Below, piece after piece: positions 45,256 to 52,350 of a DNA stretch of 64,000 bases. This DNA comes from Mycobacterium mantenii (GTDB lineage Bacteria > Actinomycetota > Actinomycetes > Mycobacteriales > Mycobacteriaceae). Each line of letters starts with the position of its first letter. The first letter of the stretch is position 1. The stretch is from the NCBI RefSeq assembly GCF_010731775.1, contig NZ_AP022590.1:1426001-1490000 (forward strand), read 5' to 3'. The position numbers were made by a program, and so were the translations under genes. The notes under the pieces were generated by a model. That model ran no database searches. It was not told the origin of the DNA and was given only the letters and a program-made list of their open reading frames with translations.

Positions 45256-46754
45256 GCGGTTGCTCCCAGCAGGGTGGAAACCGGTTCGGTGAACATCAGG
45301 TGCGGCACCTCCATTTCGCGGTCGCGCCCGTCCAGGGACTGAAAGCGGACCGTGACCGACTCGGAAACCTGTGCGGATTCCGGTTGTTTGAGCGCCCAGG
45401 ACCACAGCACGATGACGTGCCCGAGGTAGGCCGAGTCGAGCATGGCGACCGCATCCGGCAGCGACAGTGTCGCCCCGGAGCGGATCGCGGTGTTGATCAT
45501 CTCGGACATCGCGGGTGCGTCGACCTGGGTGGTGAGCGCGGCGAAACTGGTCAGATCGACCTCACCCTCGGCCGCCTGGGCGGGCTTTGGGTTAGACAAG
45601 TCGCCGATCCGAAAGCTCAGTGCGCCAACGGAACTGAATGCGTGCCGGGCCAGGGGGAGTTCGATATCCAGCCGGGAGTCGGTCAGCGATGCCTTGAGCA
45701 GGTTGCGGGCGGCGCCGATCGCCTCGTTGAGCTGACGGGCCACGCCGCGGCTCTGCTCGAGGGTGCCGAACGCGGTGAACCGTTTGACGCGCTGCGCGCA
45801 GCGCTGTTGGATGCGTTCCACTTCGTCGATCTGATGTCCGACCAATTCGAAGAAGCCGGCCATCACCTTGCGCAGGGCGGGGTCCAGCGCCGGGAGGGCG
45901 TCGGCGACCGCGGCGACGTCGGCTTCGAACTCGGCGCGTTGATCGGGGTCGTTGATCATGCGCAGGAAGGCACGGTGCGAGTCGCGGCCCTGGGAGTCCC
46001 AGGCGGCCTCGTAGTCGGCGTACATGCGGCGCTGCCGGTCGCGGTATTCGACGTTGCTGTCGATCGGATCGTCGAGGGCCGCGGTGGCCCGCTCGATCAT
46101 GGTCCCGTACTGGCCGATGTCGGTGATCAGGCGTTCCATCTGGAGGGCGATGGCGTGGGCTTCGTCGTAGGCGTCGGTGAGGTCGACGTCTTGGGTGTGG
46201 TCACCTGAGCTGTCGCTTTGGGCCAGGGCGTCGAGTTCGGTTTGCAGCGCGGCGATTTCAGCCTCGATATTGGCGCGGATGCGGTCGGGGTTATTGCCGA
46301 CCCGCAGCGCGACCTGCTTGAGCCGGGACGCGATGCCGTTGATCGAGCCGCCGGTGGCGATGGTGTCCTGCCGGCGCATGCCCCGCAGGAAGTCGAGCGC
46401 CCGGCGCGCCTCCTGAGTCAGGTAACACAGGTTGCGTTCAACGCCGGAGCGCTGGTCGGCGACCCGGTGCAGCCAGCCCTGGCTGGCCCAGGACTTGATC
46501 AGGGCCAGGCCGGACTGCTCGCCGGCCTGGTCGAGTGCGGCGAGATCGCGCTCGAGCCGTACGACGAGGTCAGTCTCGGGCACCACGCCGCCGCTGAGCC
46601 GTCGCTCCATCAAGGTGGCATAGAGGTTCAGGTTCAGCGTGGCCAGGAGGCGGATCGTCGGCGAGCCCTGAAGGCCGCGATTCAACTCGAGCAGGTCGGC
46701 AGGCGACAGCGTTGTGTCGTCGTCCAGCACGCGCCCTCCGTCTCGTTCCGTCAT
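45252..46754 (-). CDS. jetA: JetA/MksF/EptA-like kleisin subunit (DUF3375)
   Basis: 500 residues, opening with LSPADLLELNRGLQGSPTIRLLATLNLNLYATLMERRL, and rich in amphipathic helices (KSWASQGWLHRV, YLTQEARRALDFLRGMRRQ). This is the DUF3375 kleisin that links JetB and the JetC heads. It is the first gene of the operon; the promoter should lie in 46755-46973. In complete Wadjet operons a fourth gene, jetD (a TOPRIM-type nuclease), follows jetC; none is found in this window. Confidence 0.92.
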   Translation of the reverse strand: MTERDGGRVLDDDTTLSPADLLELNRGLQGSPTIRLLATLNLNLYATLMERRLSGGVVPETDLVVRLERDLAALDQAGEQSGLALIKSWASQGWLHRVADQRSGVERNLCYLTQEARRALDFLRGMRRQDTIATGGSINGIASRLKQVALRVGNNPDRIRANIEAEIAALQTELDALAQSDSSGDHTQDVDLTDAYDEAHAIALQMERLITDIGQYGTMIERATAALDDPIDSNVEYRDRQRRMYADYEAAWDSQGRDSHRAFLRMINDPDQRAEFEADVAAVADALPALDPALRKVMAGFFELVGHQIDEVERIQQRCAQRVKRFTAFGTLEQSRGVARQLNEAIGAARNLLKASLTDSRLDIELPLARHAFSSVGALSFRIGDLSNPKPAQAAEGEVDLTSFAALTTQVDAPAMSEMINTAIRSGATLSLPDAVAMLDSAYLGHVIVLWSWALKQPESAQVSESVTVRFQSLDGRDREMEVPHLMFTEPVSTLLGATA

Positions 46755-46973
46755 GCCTCGGACGCTCCAAGATATGGCACGGCGGCGACAATCGTCGTTC
46801 GGCGGGCGGGGTGTCGGGGGATGGATCGGGTCGGTTCATCACAGTGGTCTCAGGCATCGCTCAAGCCTCAGTGGTCACGACCCGGCGTTCGACGGTAATG
46901 GACGCCGCGGTGGGGCGCGGGTGCTCCTAACGGCACGCCCTTCTCGCGCCTTCGGGAAGGCTAAAATTCGCTC

Positions 46974-47231
46974 ATGACTGCGCTGCTGGTCGGCAAAGCG
47001 TTATTGCTGGCATTTCTTGTCGTGGCGGGCGGCGTCCTCATTGTGACTTACGTGCGCAGGCGCCGCGCCGGCGTGCAGCCATGGAAAAACCTTTACGCCG
47101 CACCATATCTCGACATATATGGCGGCGGACTACCCCCGATACCACCGCCGCCCTTGACGGCCTACGAGTGGTCCGCTGACGGCGACCCGCCCACGCAGGG
47201 ACCTGATGGCGTCGGCGGTCAGCCCCAGTAG
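46974..47231 (+). CDS. Small single-pass membrane protein (85 aa)
   Basis: An N-terminal transmembrane helix (LLVGKALLLAFLVVAGGVLIVTYV) is followed by RRRR-type positive charges and a Pro/Gly-rich cytosolic tail (GGGLPPIPPPPL). It is divergent from the jet operon and ends 13 bp inside the 3' end of the facing lipoprotein gene. No family is recognised. Length and composition support a real gene moderately. Confidence 0.5.
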   Translation: MTALLVGKALLLAFLVVAGGVLIVTYVRRRRAGVQPWKNLYAAPYLDIYGGGLPPIPPPPLTAYEWSADGDPPTQGPDGVGGQPQ

Positions 47232-47668
47232 GCGAAGTTACAGGTGGGCCGCGGTTCGCTCTTGAGAGACACGACCTTGTCGCCATCCATGATGATCGTG
47301 CATGTCAGGGGGGTGTCTCCGCCGTCGGCGGCTACCTGCGACTCCACTTCGTTGTAGACGGGGTACTGCTTTTCCCACGGCAGTGGCACATTCGACTCGG
47401 TCTGTTCTGGGCCTCCATTGATGCGGTATCGGATAGTCACGGGGGAGCTGCCGCCACTGACCTTCATCACCGCGGTGCCGACCGGCTGGCCGGTTGGCGA
47501 CACTGACGTGGCCACCGATGGAGCCGACGTCGCGATCTGCGAAGTGGTGCCCATACCGCTAGTGCTATGTGCGGCATGTCCGGCGGTGCTCTTAGTGCAT
47601 GCCGTCCCGCAAACGCCAGCTGCTGCAATGCTGATGATCACCCCGACGGCACAACGATACGAATGCAT
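47219..47668 (-). CDS. Putative lipoprotein with MmpS-like beta domain
   Basis: 149 residues from ATG 47668. The N-terminal hydrophobic stretch ends GVCGTACTKS, a weak lipobox. A Ser/Thr linker is followed by VTIRYRINGGPEQTESNVPLPWEKQYPV and TCTIIMDGDKVVSLKSEPRPTCNFAYWG, which resembles the extracellular domain of MmpS proteins (PLPW, then a Cys-containing strand pair). No mmpL follows it. Probably exported; role unknown. The MmpS relation is my inference from pattern. Confidence 0.65.
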   Translation of the reverse strand: MHSYRCAVGVIISIAAAGVCGTACTKSTAGHAAHSTSGMGTTSQIATSAPSVATSVSPTGQPVGTAVMKVSGGSSPVTIRYRINGGPEQTESNVPLPWEKQYPVYNEVESQVAADGGDTPLTCTIIMDGDKVVSLKSEPRPTCNFAYWG

Positions 47669-47759
47669 GCCCAAAGCCTACGATGAACGGCACCGGATTC
47701 GGACCTGGTCGGCGCAAGTCCTTGTCAACGTGCTTTACGCCCACCGATGGTGAAACCGG

Positions 47760-47939
47760 TTGTCCCCCGACAACATCGTGATCGACGTGACCGACGCGCA
47801 CATCTGGGACGCCTCAAGCGTGGCTACACTCGACGCCATCACCCGTAAATACGAGTCCAAAGGCAAAAACGTCTCTCTGAACGACACCAGCGCGAAGCGG
47901 CACGCGCATCTGAGTCCGCTAATCGCCGGTGCTCACTGA
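47760..47939 (+). pseudogene. Remnant of a SulP transporter STAS domain
   Basis: In this frame 59 codons read LSPDNIVIDVTDAHIWDASSVATLDAITRKYESKGKNVSLNDTSAKRHAHLSP... before a stop. That is the last part of the STAS domain of SulP-type anion transporters (IVIDV.DAHIWDASSV...LD...KYE..GK). An in-frame TGA precedes it by two codons and all transmembrane segments are absent. Two or three residues seem lost before LNDTSA. A decayed 3' end only. Confidence 0.75.
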
Positions 47940-48122
47940 GTCGCCGTCCGGCTCCGGTGGTGTCGCCTCCGTGCACTAGATGCCAGACGCGTTCTTCCGC
48001 CGTGAGAGCGAAAGACGAAAAAGTTTGGTTGCATTGGACGACAAGCGGCAGCGGTCGGAGTCGTCAAAGTGGCTCCTAGAGCCAGGTTTCGATCACGAGG
48101 CGCTAGCCGGGAAGGCGCGTTG

Positions 48123-48578
48123 CTAGCCTTTCCAGACGACCTTGTCCGCGCCTCCGGCGTCCCGGTAGACGACACTGTCGGGGTTCGTACCGTTGCGAAC
48201 GTCAAAGTAAATGCGACCCGTAACAGGATTGCCTAAGGGGAGTGGGCCCTCAGGAAGGCCGTCGGTCTGGTTGCCCTTCATCACCGCGAACGTGGAGCTG
48301 TTGGCGGCCCGAGCGTTGAAATCGGCGATGTTCGGAGTTGCGTTGCCGCTTACACCTTTGGCCGTTACGTCGGAGTACCACACGCCGTCGTTGTGGCCGC
48401 TGGGCTGCAGGTTGCTCACGGTGTAGTCGATGGTGCCGCCGTTACTGGAAATCTCTGCCATTTGGCCGAATTGGAGCACTTGCGGATCGGCGAATGCCGG
48501 TGCCGGCGCCAGGAGTCCGGCCGCCGCAAATACAGCTGTTGCTGCCATCGTTTTCGATGCAATGTGTGAGAACGCCAC
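48123..48578 (-). CDS. Secreted MPT63-like protein (DUF1942)
   Basis: 151 residues from GTG 48578 with GGGAG upstream. A signal peptide ends near APAFADP. The mature part has the DUF1942 pattern seen in MPT63 (Rv1926c): LQFGQ..E....G...YTVSNLQPS, SVSGNATPNIADFNARAA and the end TGRIYFDVRNG....VYRDAGGADKVVW. The family is an immunoglobulin-like secreted fold, highly immunogenic in M. tuberculosis, with unknown role. Confidence 0.88.
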   Translation of the reverse strand: MAFSHIASKTMAATAVFAAAGLLAPAPAFADPQVLQFGQMAEISSNGGTIDYTVSNLQPSGHNDGVWYSDVTAKGVSGNATPNIADFNARAANSSTFAVMKGNQTDGLPEGPLPLGNPVTGRIYFDVRNGTNPDSVVYRDAGGADKVVWKG

Positions 48579-48980
48579 GTCGGGCTCCCTTCGTGATGTG
48601 CCGCCTGTCCAGAAGCGGCAGCTAGATCGAAGGTGTATCCAGAGCCCAGGATTTCAAACCCCGATGTTTGCTGAATAGCGCTTGGCGATCTGCGCGCTCC
48701 TTCATTTGATTAGCTCGATGTCAGAGCAAATTCCCCGTTCGTGTTGGCCTGGTTTACTGGAAACGCTTGATGTTCAACTCCTGCATATCGCGTCGTGCCG
48801 GACACCGATGCGATGTCATAGAACACGCCCGCCCAGCCCATGATGGATTTCACCGAGCACCGGTGATCCTTACTCAGGTGCTCTGGCTCGCCGTCTACGA
48901 CCGGGGCGTAAGTTCGTCCGAAGCTACGACGACCGCGACAGCCTGCGCCACTAGGCGCGAGAGGACTCTCAATGATGAAG
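48579..48980. other. 402-bp intergenic stretch, no gene recognised
   Basis: I see no protein I can identify. Both strands carry open frames of moderate length, but none has a ribosome site with a plausible protein. It probably combines the promoter of the DUF1942 gene with decayed sequence next to the transposase remnant. Confidence 0.4.
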
Positions 48981-49208
48981 TCAAGCGGCCGATTCGGTGA
49001 TCGGGGGTGAGTCGGGTTGCCAGGTGCGGTGGTCGGGGATGAGGGCGTAGAGGACGTTGGTGCGGCGTCGAGCCAGACAGATGGTGGCTTGGATCGGCTT
49101 CTTACCTTGGTCGCGTTTGGACTGGTAGTAGGCCCGAGATTGCGGGTCGCGGCGGATCGCGGTGAGCGCGGGGTCACAGCACAACGTAACAACACGAAGT
49201 AACTGCAC
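48981..49208 (-). pseudogene. IS110-family transposase, C-terminal remnant
   Basis: The frame reads CDPALTAIRRDPQSRAYYQSKRDQGKKPIQATICLARRRTNVLYALIPDHRTW before a stop. This is the last 60-70 residues of an IS110-type (DEDD/transposase-20) transposase, where a Arg-Asp-Pro..Arg-Tyr-Tyr..Lys-Arg..Gly-Lys pattern and a final RRR..VLYAL helix are conserved. The catalytic N-terminal domain and the serine motif are missing. I see no element ends. Confidence 0.75.
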
Positions 49209-49228
49209 CTACGAACCAAAGGAAGCCC

Positions 49229-49837
49229 ATGAGAACGATCGCATACCGCCACGCCGCAGGCGTCGGCATGGCCGCCGTCGCGCTGATCACTGTGAGCTGC
49301 AGCAGTGGCAAGAGCGTCGACGCGTCGGCGCCGCCTCAGGCCAAGGTGAGCGCCACCTCCACGTCCCAAGCCCCGGCGCAGCCCTCCGAGGTAAAGATCA
49401 TCGGGGAGCGCGACGTCGAGGTGACTCTCACCGGCCCGATCGCTGCCAAGTACTCGTCGGCAACCCAGGATCAGCGGCAGGCTCTCGGCAAACCATTGAC
49501 GGGTGACCGCAACGCGGGCACACGGGAGAGCGGCGTGGTATTTCAGCAGTTCCAGGGCGGCGCGATTACCGCCAGAAACGGTGAGGCCGGCACGCCCGCC
49601 TATATCATCCTGGGCAAGATCCGGGAGGCCTGGAACGTCCCACGCAGCCCGGACGGCGTGCCTGCCGTCAGTGGCACTAACGGTTCGGCAGGTCCGCTCG
49701 GGTTGCCCATCAGCGACCAGAACGCCGTCGGCGATCTGCTCGTGTCGAACTTCGAGCACGGCAGCATCGGGTACAACCCGAAGACCGGCCAGGTCGAGGT
49801 GACGGTGAACGGCAAAGCCGTACCACCCGGGCTGTAG
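49229..49837 (+). CDS. Lipoprotein with LGFP repeats
   Basis: 202 residues from ATG 49229. The signal peptide ends ALITVSC, a good lipobox with Cys24. The mature part carries LGFP-type repeats: IAAKY.......ALGKPLTGDRNAG, then FQQFQGGAITARNGEAGTPAYIILGKI, and a second GPLGLPISDQN...LLVSNFEHGSIGYNPKTG. LGFP repeats are thought to bind the cell wall. It is intact within an otherwise decayed zone. Confidence 0.85.
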   Translation: MRTIAYRHAAGVGMAAVALITVSCSSGKSVDASAPPQAKVSATSTSQAPAQPSEVKIIGERDVEVTLTGPIAAKYSSATQDQRQALGKPLTGDRNAGTRESGVVFQQFQGGAITARNGEAGTPAYIILGKIREAWNVPRSPDGVPAVSGTNGSAGPLGLPISDQNAVGDLLVSNFEHGSIGYNPKTGQVEVTVNGKAVPPGL

Positions 49838-49936
49838 CCCGAATCAGGCGTTCAGCGCGGAAAGACTTGAGCTGCAAGCAAGGAGCAGTTTGCTGGTAAC
49901 CCGCCGTATTACTGCTCATGTGGTCGCCGTGGAACC

Positions 49937-50056
49937 GTGAGCGACACTGACGGGGCGATGCTGAATTACCGCTCGACGTGGCGATTCTCGCGCGGGGCAG
50001 GCCAGAAAGTGGCGCTCATCGACGCCGGGGTGAACCGTCACCCGACGACCTGCCTG
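49937..50056 (+). pseudogene. Mycosin-like (ESX subtilase) N-terminal remnant
   Basis: After the GTG/ATG region at 49937 the frame reads STWRFSRGAGQKVALIDAGVNRHP. This matches the start of a mycosin (MycP) catalytic domain, where a Trp-x-Phe-Ser-Arg-Gly-x-Gly-x-x-Val-Ala-x-Ile-Asp-x-Gly-Val-x-x-His-Pro run contains the catalytic Asp. The His and Ser motifs and membrane anchor are absent downstream. No other ESX gene is found nearby. It looks like a leftover of an ESX locus. Confidence 0.55.
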
Positions 50057-50231
50057 AGACAGGGGCGCCGCCAGCCGAGAATGCTGGCGCGGAGCACGAC
50101 TCTGTGCTGCGACCGTTAAGGATCGTTACCGCAATCGTGATTTTCGCACTCGTATCATTGGATTTACCAGAAGTCCAAAGCTTTCGGCCTCAGATAACGC
50201 CGATCGACGTCCGCAAGCCTGGGGGGCTGAT

Positions 50232-50480
50232 ATGACGACCGCAATCGCCGAGCACCAGCCAGCGCAGGGAGAAGGCGCGTCCCACGCGCGCGACGATGTC
50301 ACTTTGGCGGTCGCAAGACTCAACGCTATTGCCTGGCGGGGGGACACCGTTCTCGCCGAATTGAAGCCGCGCTGGCGACCCACGGAAGAAGATATCGTGC
50401 GCGCGTCGATCACGGTAATTTTCGTAGCCCTGGTCGCGGTGATCGGCATCGCCGCGGGCGCGATCTTGACCATGGGCTAG
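50232..50480 (+). CDS. Small membrane protein (82 aa)
   Basis: MTTAIAEHQPAQGEG... has a soluble N-terminal 55 residues (DDVTLAVARLNAIAWRGDTVLAELKPRWRPTEEDIVRA) and one C-terminal transmembrane helix (ITVIFVALVAVIGIAAGAILTM). Its ATG overlaps by 4 bp (ATGA) the stop of an upstream frame that contains another hydrophobic stretch (IVTAIVIFALVSL), so a coupled pair of small membrane peptides is possible. No family recognised. Confidence 0.5.
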   Translation: MTTAIAEHQPAQGEGASHARDDVTLAVARLNAIAWRGDTVLAELKPRWRPTEEDIVRASITVIFVALVAVIGIAAGAILTMG

Positions 50481-50748
50481 CAGTGGATAGGGCGCGTGGC
50501 CTTCAGGCAGCGCGAGAGGATTCGATCAGACGTAGATTATCGGCGAACTCGGCTGTGGTGCAACAGGTCTCGACATTCCGCTTAAATGCATTGCCAGCCC
50601 GTGGTGTTCGGGGGTATAGAGCCGTGGGATCAGCTCAACGGCATGTCCCAAATGAGTCTTCGGGCACGAGCAGCCTCTTTCATCCCAACGGACTCACCGC
50701 GTCAGCGCCAGGGCCAGTATGGTGTCGAGCCTGGTCCGACGGTGCCGA
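50481..50748. other. 268-bp stretch without recognised gene
   Basis: It lies between the small membrane protein and the haloperoxidase remnant. I see no protein, repeat or strong hairpin here; it is probably decayed sequence. Confidence 0.35.
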
Positions 50749-51028
50749 TCAGGACGCGATGAACGCGAGCAGATCCGGGTTGAGGACATCGGCGTGCGTG
50801 GTCAACATGCCGTGCGGATAGCCGGCATAGGTCTTCAACGCACCGTTCTGAAGTAGTTCGACCGCCCGGGGAACCGCGCTTGTGAACGGGACGATCTGAT
50901 CGTCGTCGCCGTGCATCACCAAGACGGGAACGGTGATCGTCCCCAGGTCCTCGGTGTAGTCCTGCAGCTAGGAAAGCACGGTCTCATAGTGAGCGTGGGC
51001 GCTGCCGGACATGCCCTGCCGCCACCAG
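50749..51028 (-). pseudogene. Non-heme haloperoxidase-like alpha/beta hydrolase remnant with internal stop
   Basis: Reading leftwards from about 51028: WWRQGMSGSAHAHYETVLS, then a TAG stop (50970-50968), then in the same frame LQDYTEDLGTITVPVLVMHGDDDQIVPFTSAVPRAVELLQ...LKTYAGYPHGMLTTHADVLNPDLLAFIAS and the natural stop. This is the C-terminal third of a chloroperoxidase/haloperoxidase-type hydrolase, with the Asp (HGDDDQIVP) and His (GYPHGM) motifs kept and the nucleophile half missing. Clearly non-functional. Confidence 0.88.
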
Positions 51029-51442
51029 CTCGCGACGCACACTCGCCTCTCGCGGACGTTCCCGGCGATCGAGTGACAGTCAACCGCACGCCCAAGTCTT
51101 TTCCTACGAGCTCTCCGGTAAGTCGACCGATGCGAGCGGACGAGGGACAGCCCTGATTCCCCTGGTGAAGAGCGCGTACTTAAGTTGACATAATGTCGCT
51201 TATCGGCACACGCTAATCCCGAGTTCAAGCCATGCCCGCCGTGAACTGCTGGTTTACACCGCCGTTGGCCCGCGCGGCCATGCGACGACGTTGCTTGCCG
51301 CCGGCCGGATAACCCAATCGGCGCGGACGACGGGGCCGCCGCCAGACGAGAGCCGTCAACTCGGGGTGCCATCCGAACGGGCCAGTAACGCGTGCAGCGG
51401 GCGGCCACTTACCCCTCCCGCGTTCCGGCGACACGGCCCGTC

Positions 51443-51462
51443 AATACGTCACTGTGACAAAT
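51443..51462. repeat. 20-bp element, copy 1
   Basis: AATACGTCACTGTGACAAAT. The core GTCAC-T-GTGAC is a perfect dyad. It is identical to copy 2 (51524-51543), 81 bp on, and the surrounding C-rich sequence is also partly shared. Confidence 0.9.
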
Positions 51463-51523
51463 AGCCATGCCCCGGGCAGGCGCCCCCGGGCACCCCATCC
51501 CCGCCTCCCCGTCCATCGCCGCC

Positions 51524-51543
51524 AATACGTCACTGTGACAAAT
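51524..51543. repeat. 20-bp element, copy 2
   Basis: AATACGTCACTGTGACAAAT, identical to copy 1. The 15 bases before it (CCATCGCCGCC region) also match those before copy 3, so the repeat is really about 35 bp long. It lies just past the stop of the zinc-ribbon gene. Confidence 0.9.
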
Positions 51544-51586
51544 TACTTTGCGCGCAAGGGCTATTGGGATACGGGCGCTGGCGGTG

Positions 51587-51829
51587 TCAGTTCAGCTTGT
51601 GGCTCCACCGCTTGGGGCGGGTGCGGCGATGCGTGTCGGTCGACCAGAGATGGCCACAATCCGAGCACTGCAGGTGCACCAGCGTGCCCCTGTTGCTCAG
51701 CAGATACTGCCAGTGCGTGTCACAATTTCGGCTGCTGCGGCACTCACCGCATGTGGCGCCGTGATCGCAGGACGGGCACGGCAACCATGCGCGGCGGCCG
51801 CGGTCGGCGGTCGGATCAATCGGTAGCAC
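51587..51829 (-). CDS. Small zinc-ribbon protein
   Basis: 80 residues from GTG 51829. Cysteine pairs stand at CPSCDHG, CGEC, NC and CSDCGHLW, around the phrase CDTHWQYLLSNRGTLVHLQC: at least three CxxC-type knuckles, enough for one or two zinc sites. I recall similar small proteins in other mycobacteria but know no function. Its start overlaps the preceding gene by 14 bp, so they form a two-gene operon. Confidence 0.7.
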   Translation of the reverse strand: MLPIDPTADRGRRAWLPCPSCDHGATCGECRSSRNCDTHWQYLLSNRGTLVHLQCSDCGHLWSTDTHRRTRPKRWSHKLN

Positions 51830-52046
51830 GAGCGATCGTCCGTTCGGGCAGCACGCCGGCGTGGACCAACTCGTCGTAGACCCGTTGCTGCTCCTCGTCC
51901 AGGTTCGAGTACAGCATGTCGTAGGCCTTCTCTTCCTCGCGCAGCACGGCGATGGGGTCCCAGTCGTCACCAATCGCTTCGAGCATTGCGCTGCGTCTGC
52001 GCGCCTCGTCGAGGGTCAGGTCATAAGCAAAGTCGAGGTCGGCCAT
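51816..52046 (-). CDS. Small acidic hypothetical protein (76 aa)
   Basis: From ATG 52046, with GGGAGCGCG just before it, the protein reads MADLDFAYDLTLDEARRRSAMLEAIGDDWDPIAVLREEEKAYDMLYSNLDEEQQRVYDELVHAGVLP... It is acidic, all helical and without Cys. The frame is open to ATG 52061. It precedes and overlaps the zinc-ribbon gene. Their pairing suggests a joint role, possibly regulatory or plasmid-like, but nothing more can be said. Confidence 0.65.
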   Translation of the reverse strand: MADLDFAYDLTLDEARRRSAMLEAIGDDWDPIAVLREEEKAYDMLYSNLDEEQQRVYDELVHAGVLPERTIARATD

Positions 52047-52061
52047 CGCGCTCCCAGCCAT

Positions 52062-52350
52062 TAGATATGCAAACGAACGGTCAGGATGACCTAATTGAGG
52101 GCGGTCGAGCTATGACCCACGTCACTCTCGCCGGTTGACGTTCGTCACAGTCGGCGTCGAAGCATCCGGCACCGGCAACTAAGTGACCGCGGGCCGGCCA
52201 CACGAGTGCGACGACGCGGGGCGCCCGGATGTCGCGACCAAACCGGCCCGCGGACTCCCCCTTTCCCGTCCCCCGCCCATCGCCGGCAATACGTCACTGT
52301 GACGAATATTCCTGCAGCGCAGCATTATTGACCAACAATCGATGAGAGTT
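52062..52350. promoter_or_regulatory. Upstream region of the zinc-ribbon operon with third 20-bp element
   Basis: 289 bp without a gene. It must contain the promoter of the leftward two-gene operon. Copy 3 of the 20-bp element sits at 52288-52307, about 240 bp upstream of that operon and 44 bp beyond the end of the thioesterase pseudogene. Confidence 0.45.
52288..52307. repeat. 20-bp element, copy 3
   Basis: AATACGTCACTGTGACGAAT, one mismatch (A to G) from copies 1 and 2, in the same orientation. The GTCAC-T-GTGAC dyad core is unchanged. The preceding bases CCCATCGCCGGC match copy 2 closely. Confidence 0.9.

Larger units (their letters stand above)
51029..51586. other. 558-bp non-coding stretch with two copies of a 20-bp element
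   Basis: No gene can be supported. It contains copies 1 and 2 of the AATACGTCACTGTGACAAAT element (51443 and 51524) and an 11-bp palindrome GACATAATGTC at 51187-51197. The upstream half of the decayed haloperoxidase would have lain here but is no longer recognisable. Confidence 0.5.

Noticed and set aside
48710..49759. 349-codon leftward open frame
   Set aside because: It runs opposite the LGFP lipoprotein and out of frame through the IS110 remnant; composition is not protein-like and no start signal is seen.
51443..52307. CRP-type binding sites
   Set aside because: The dyad is TCAC-T-GTGA, the reverse order of the TGTGA-N6-TCACA consensus.
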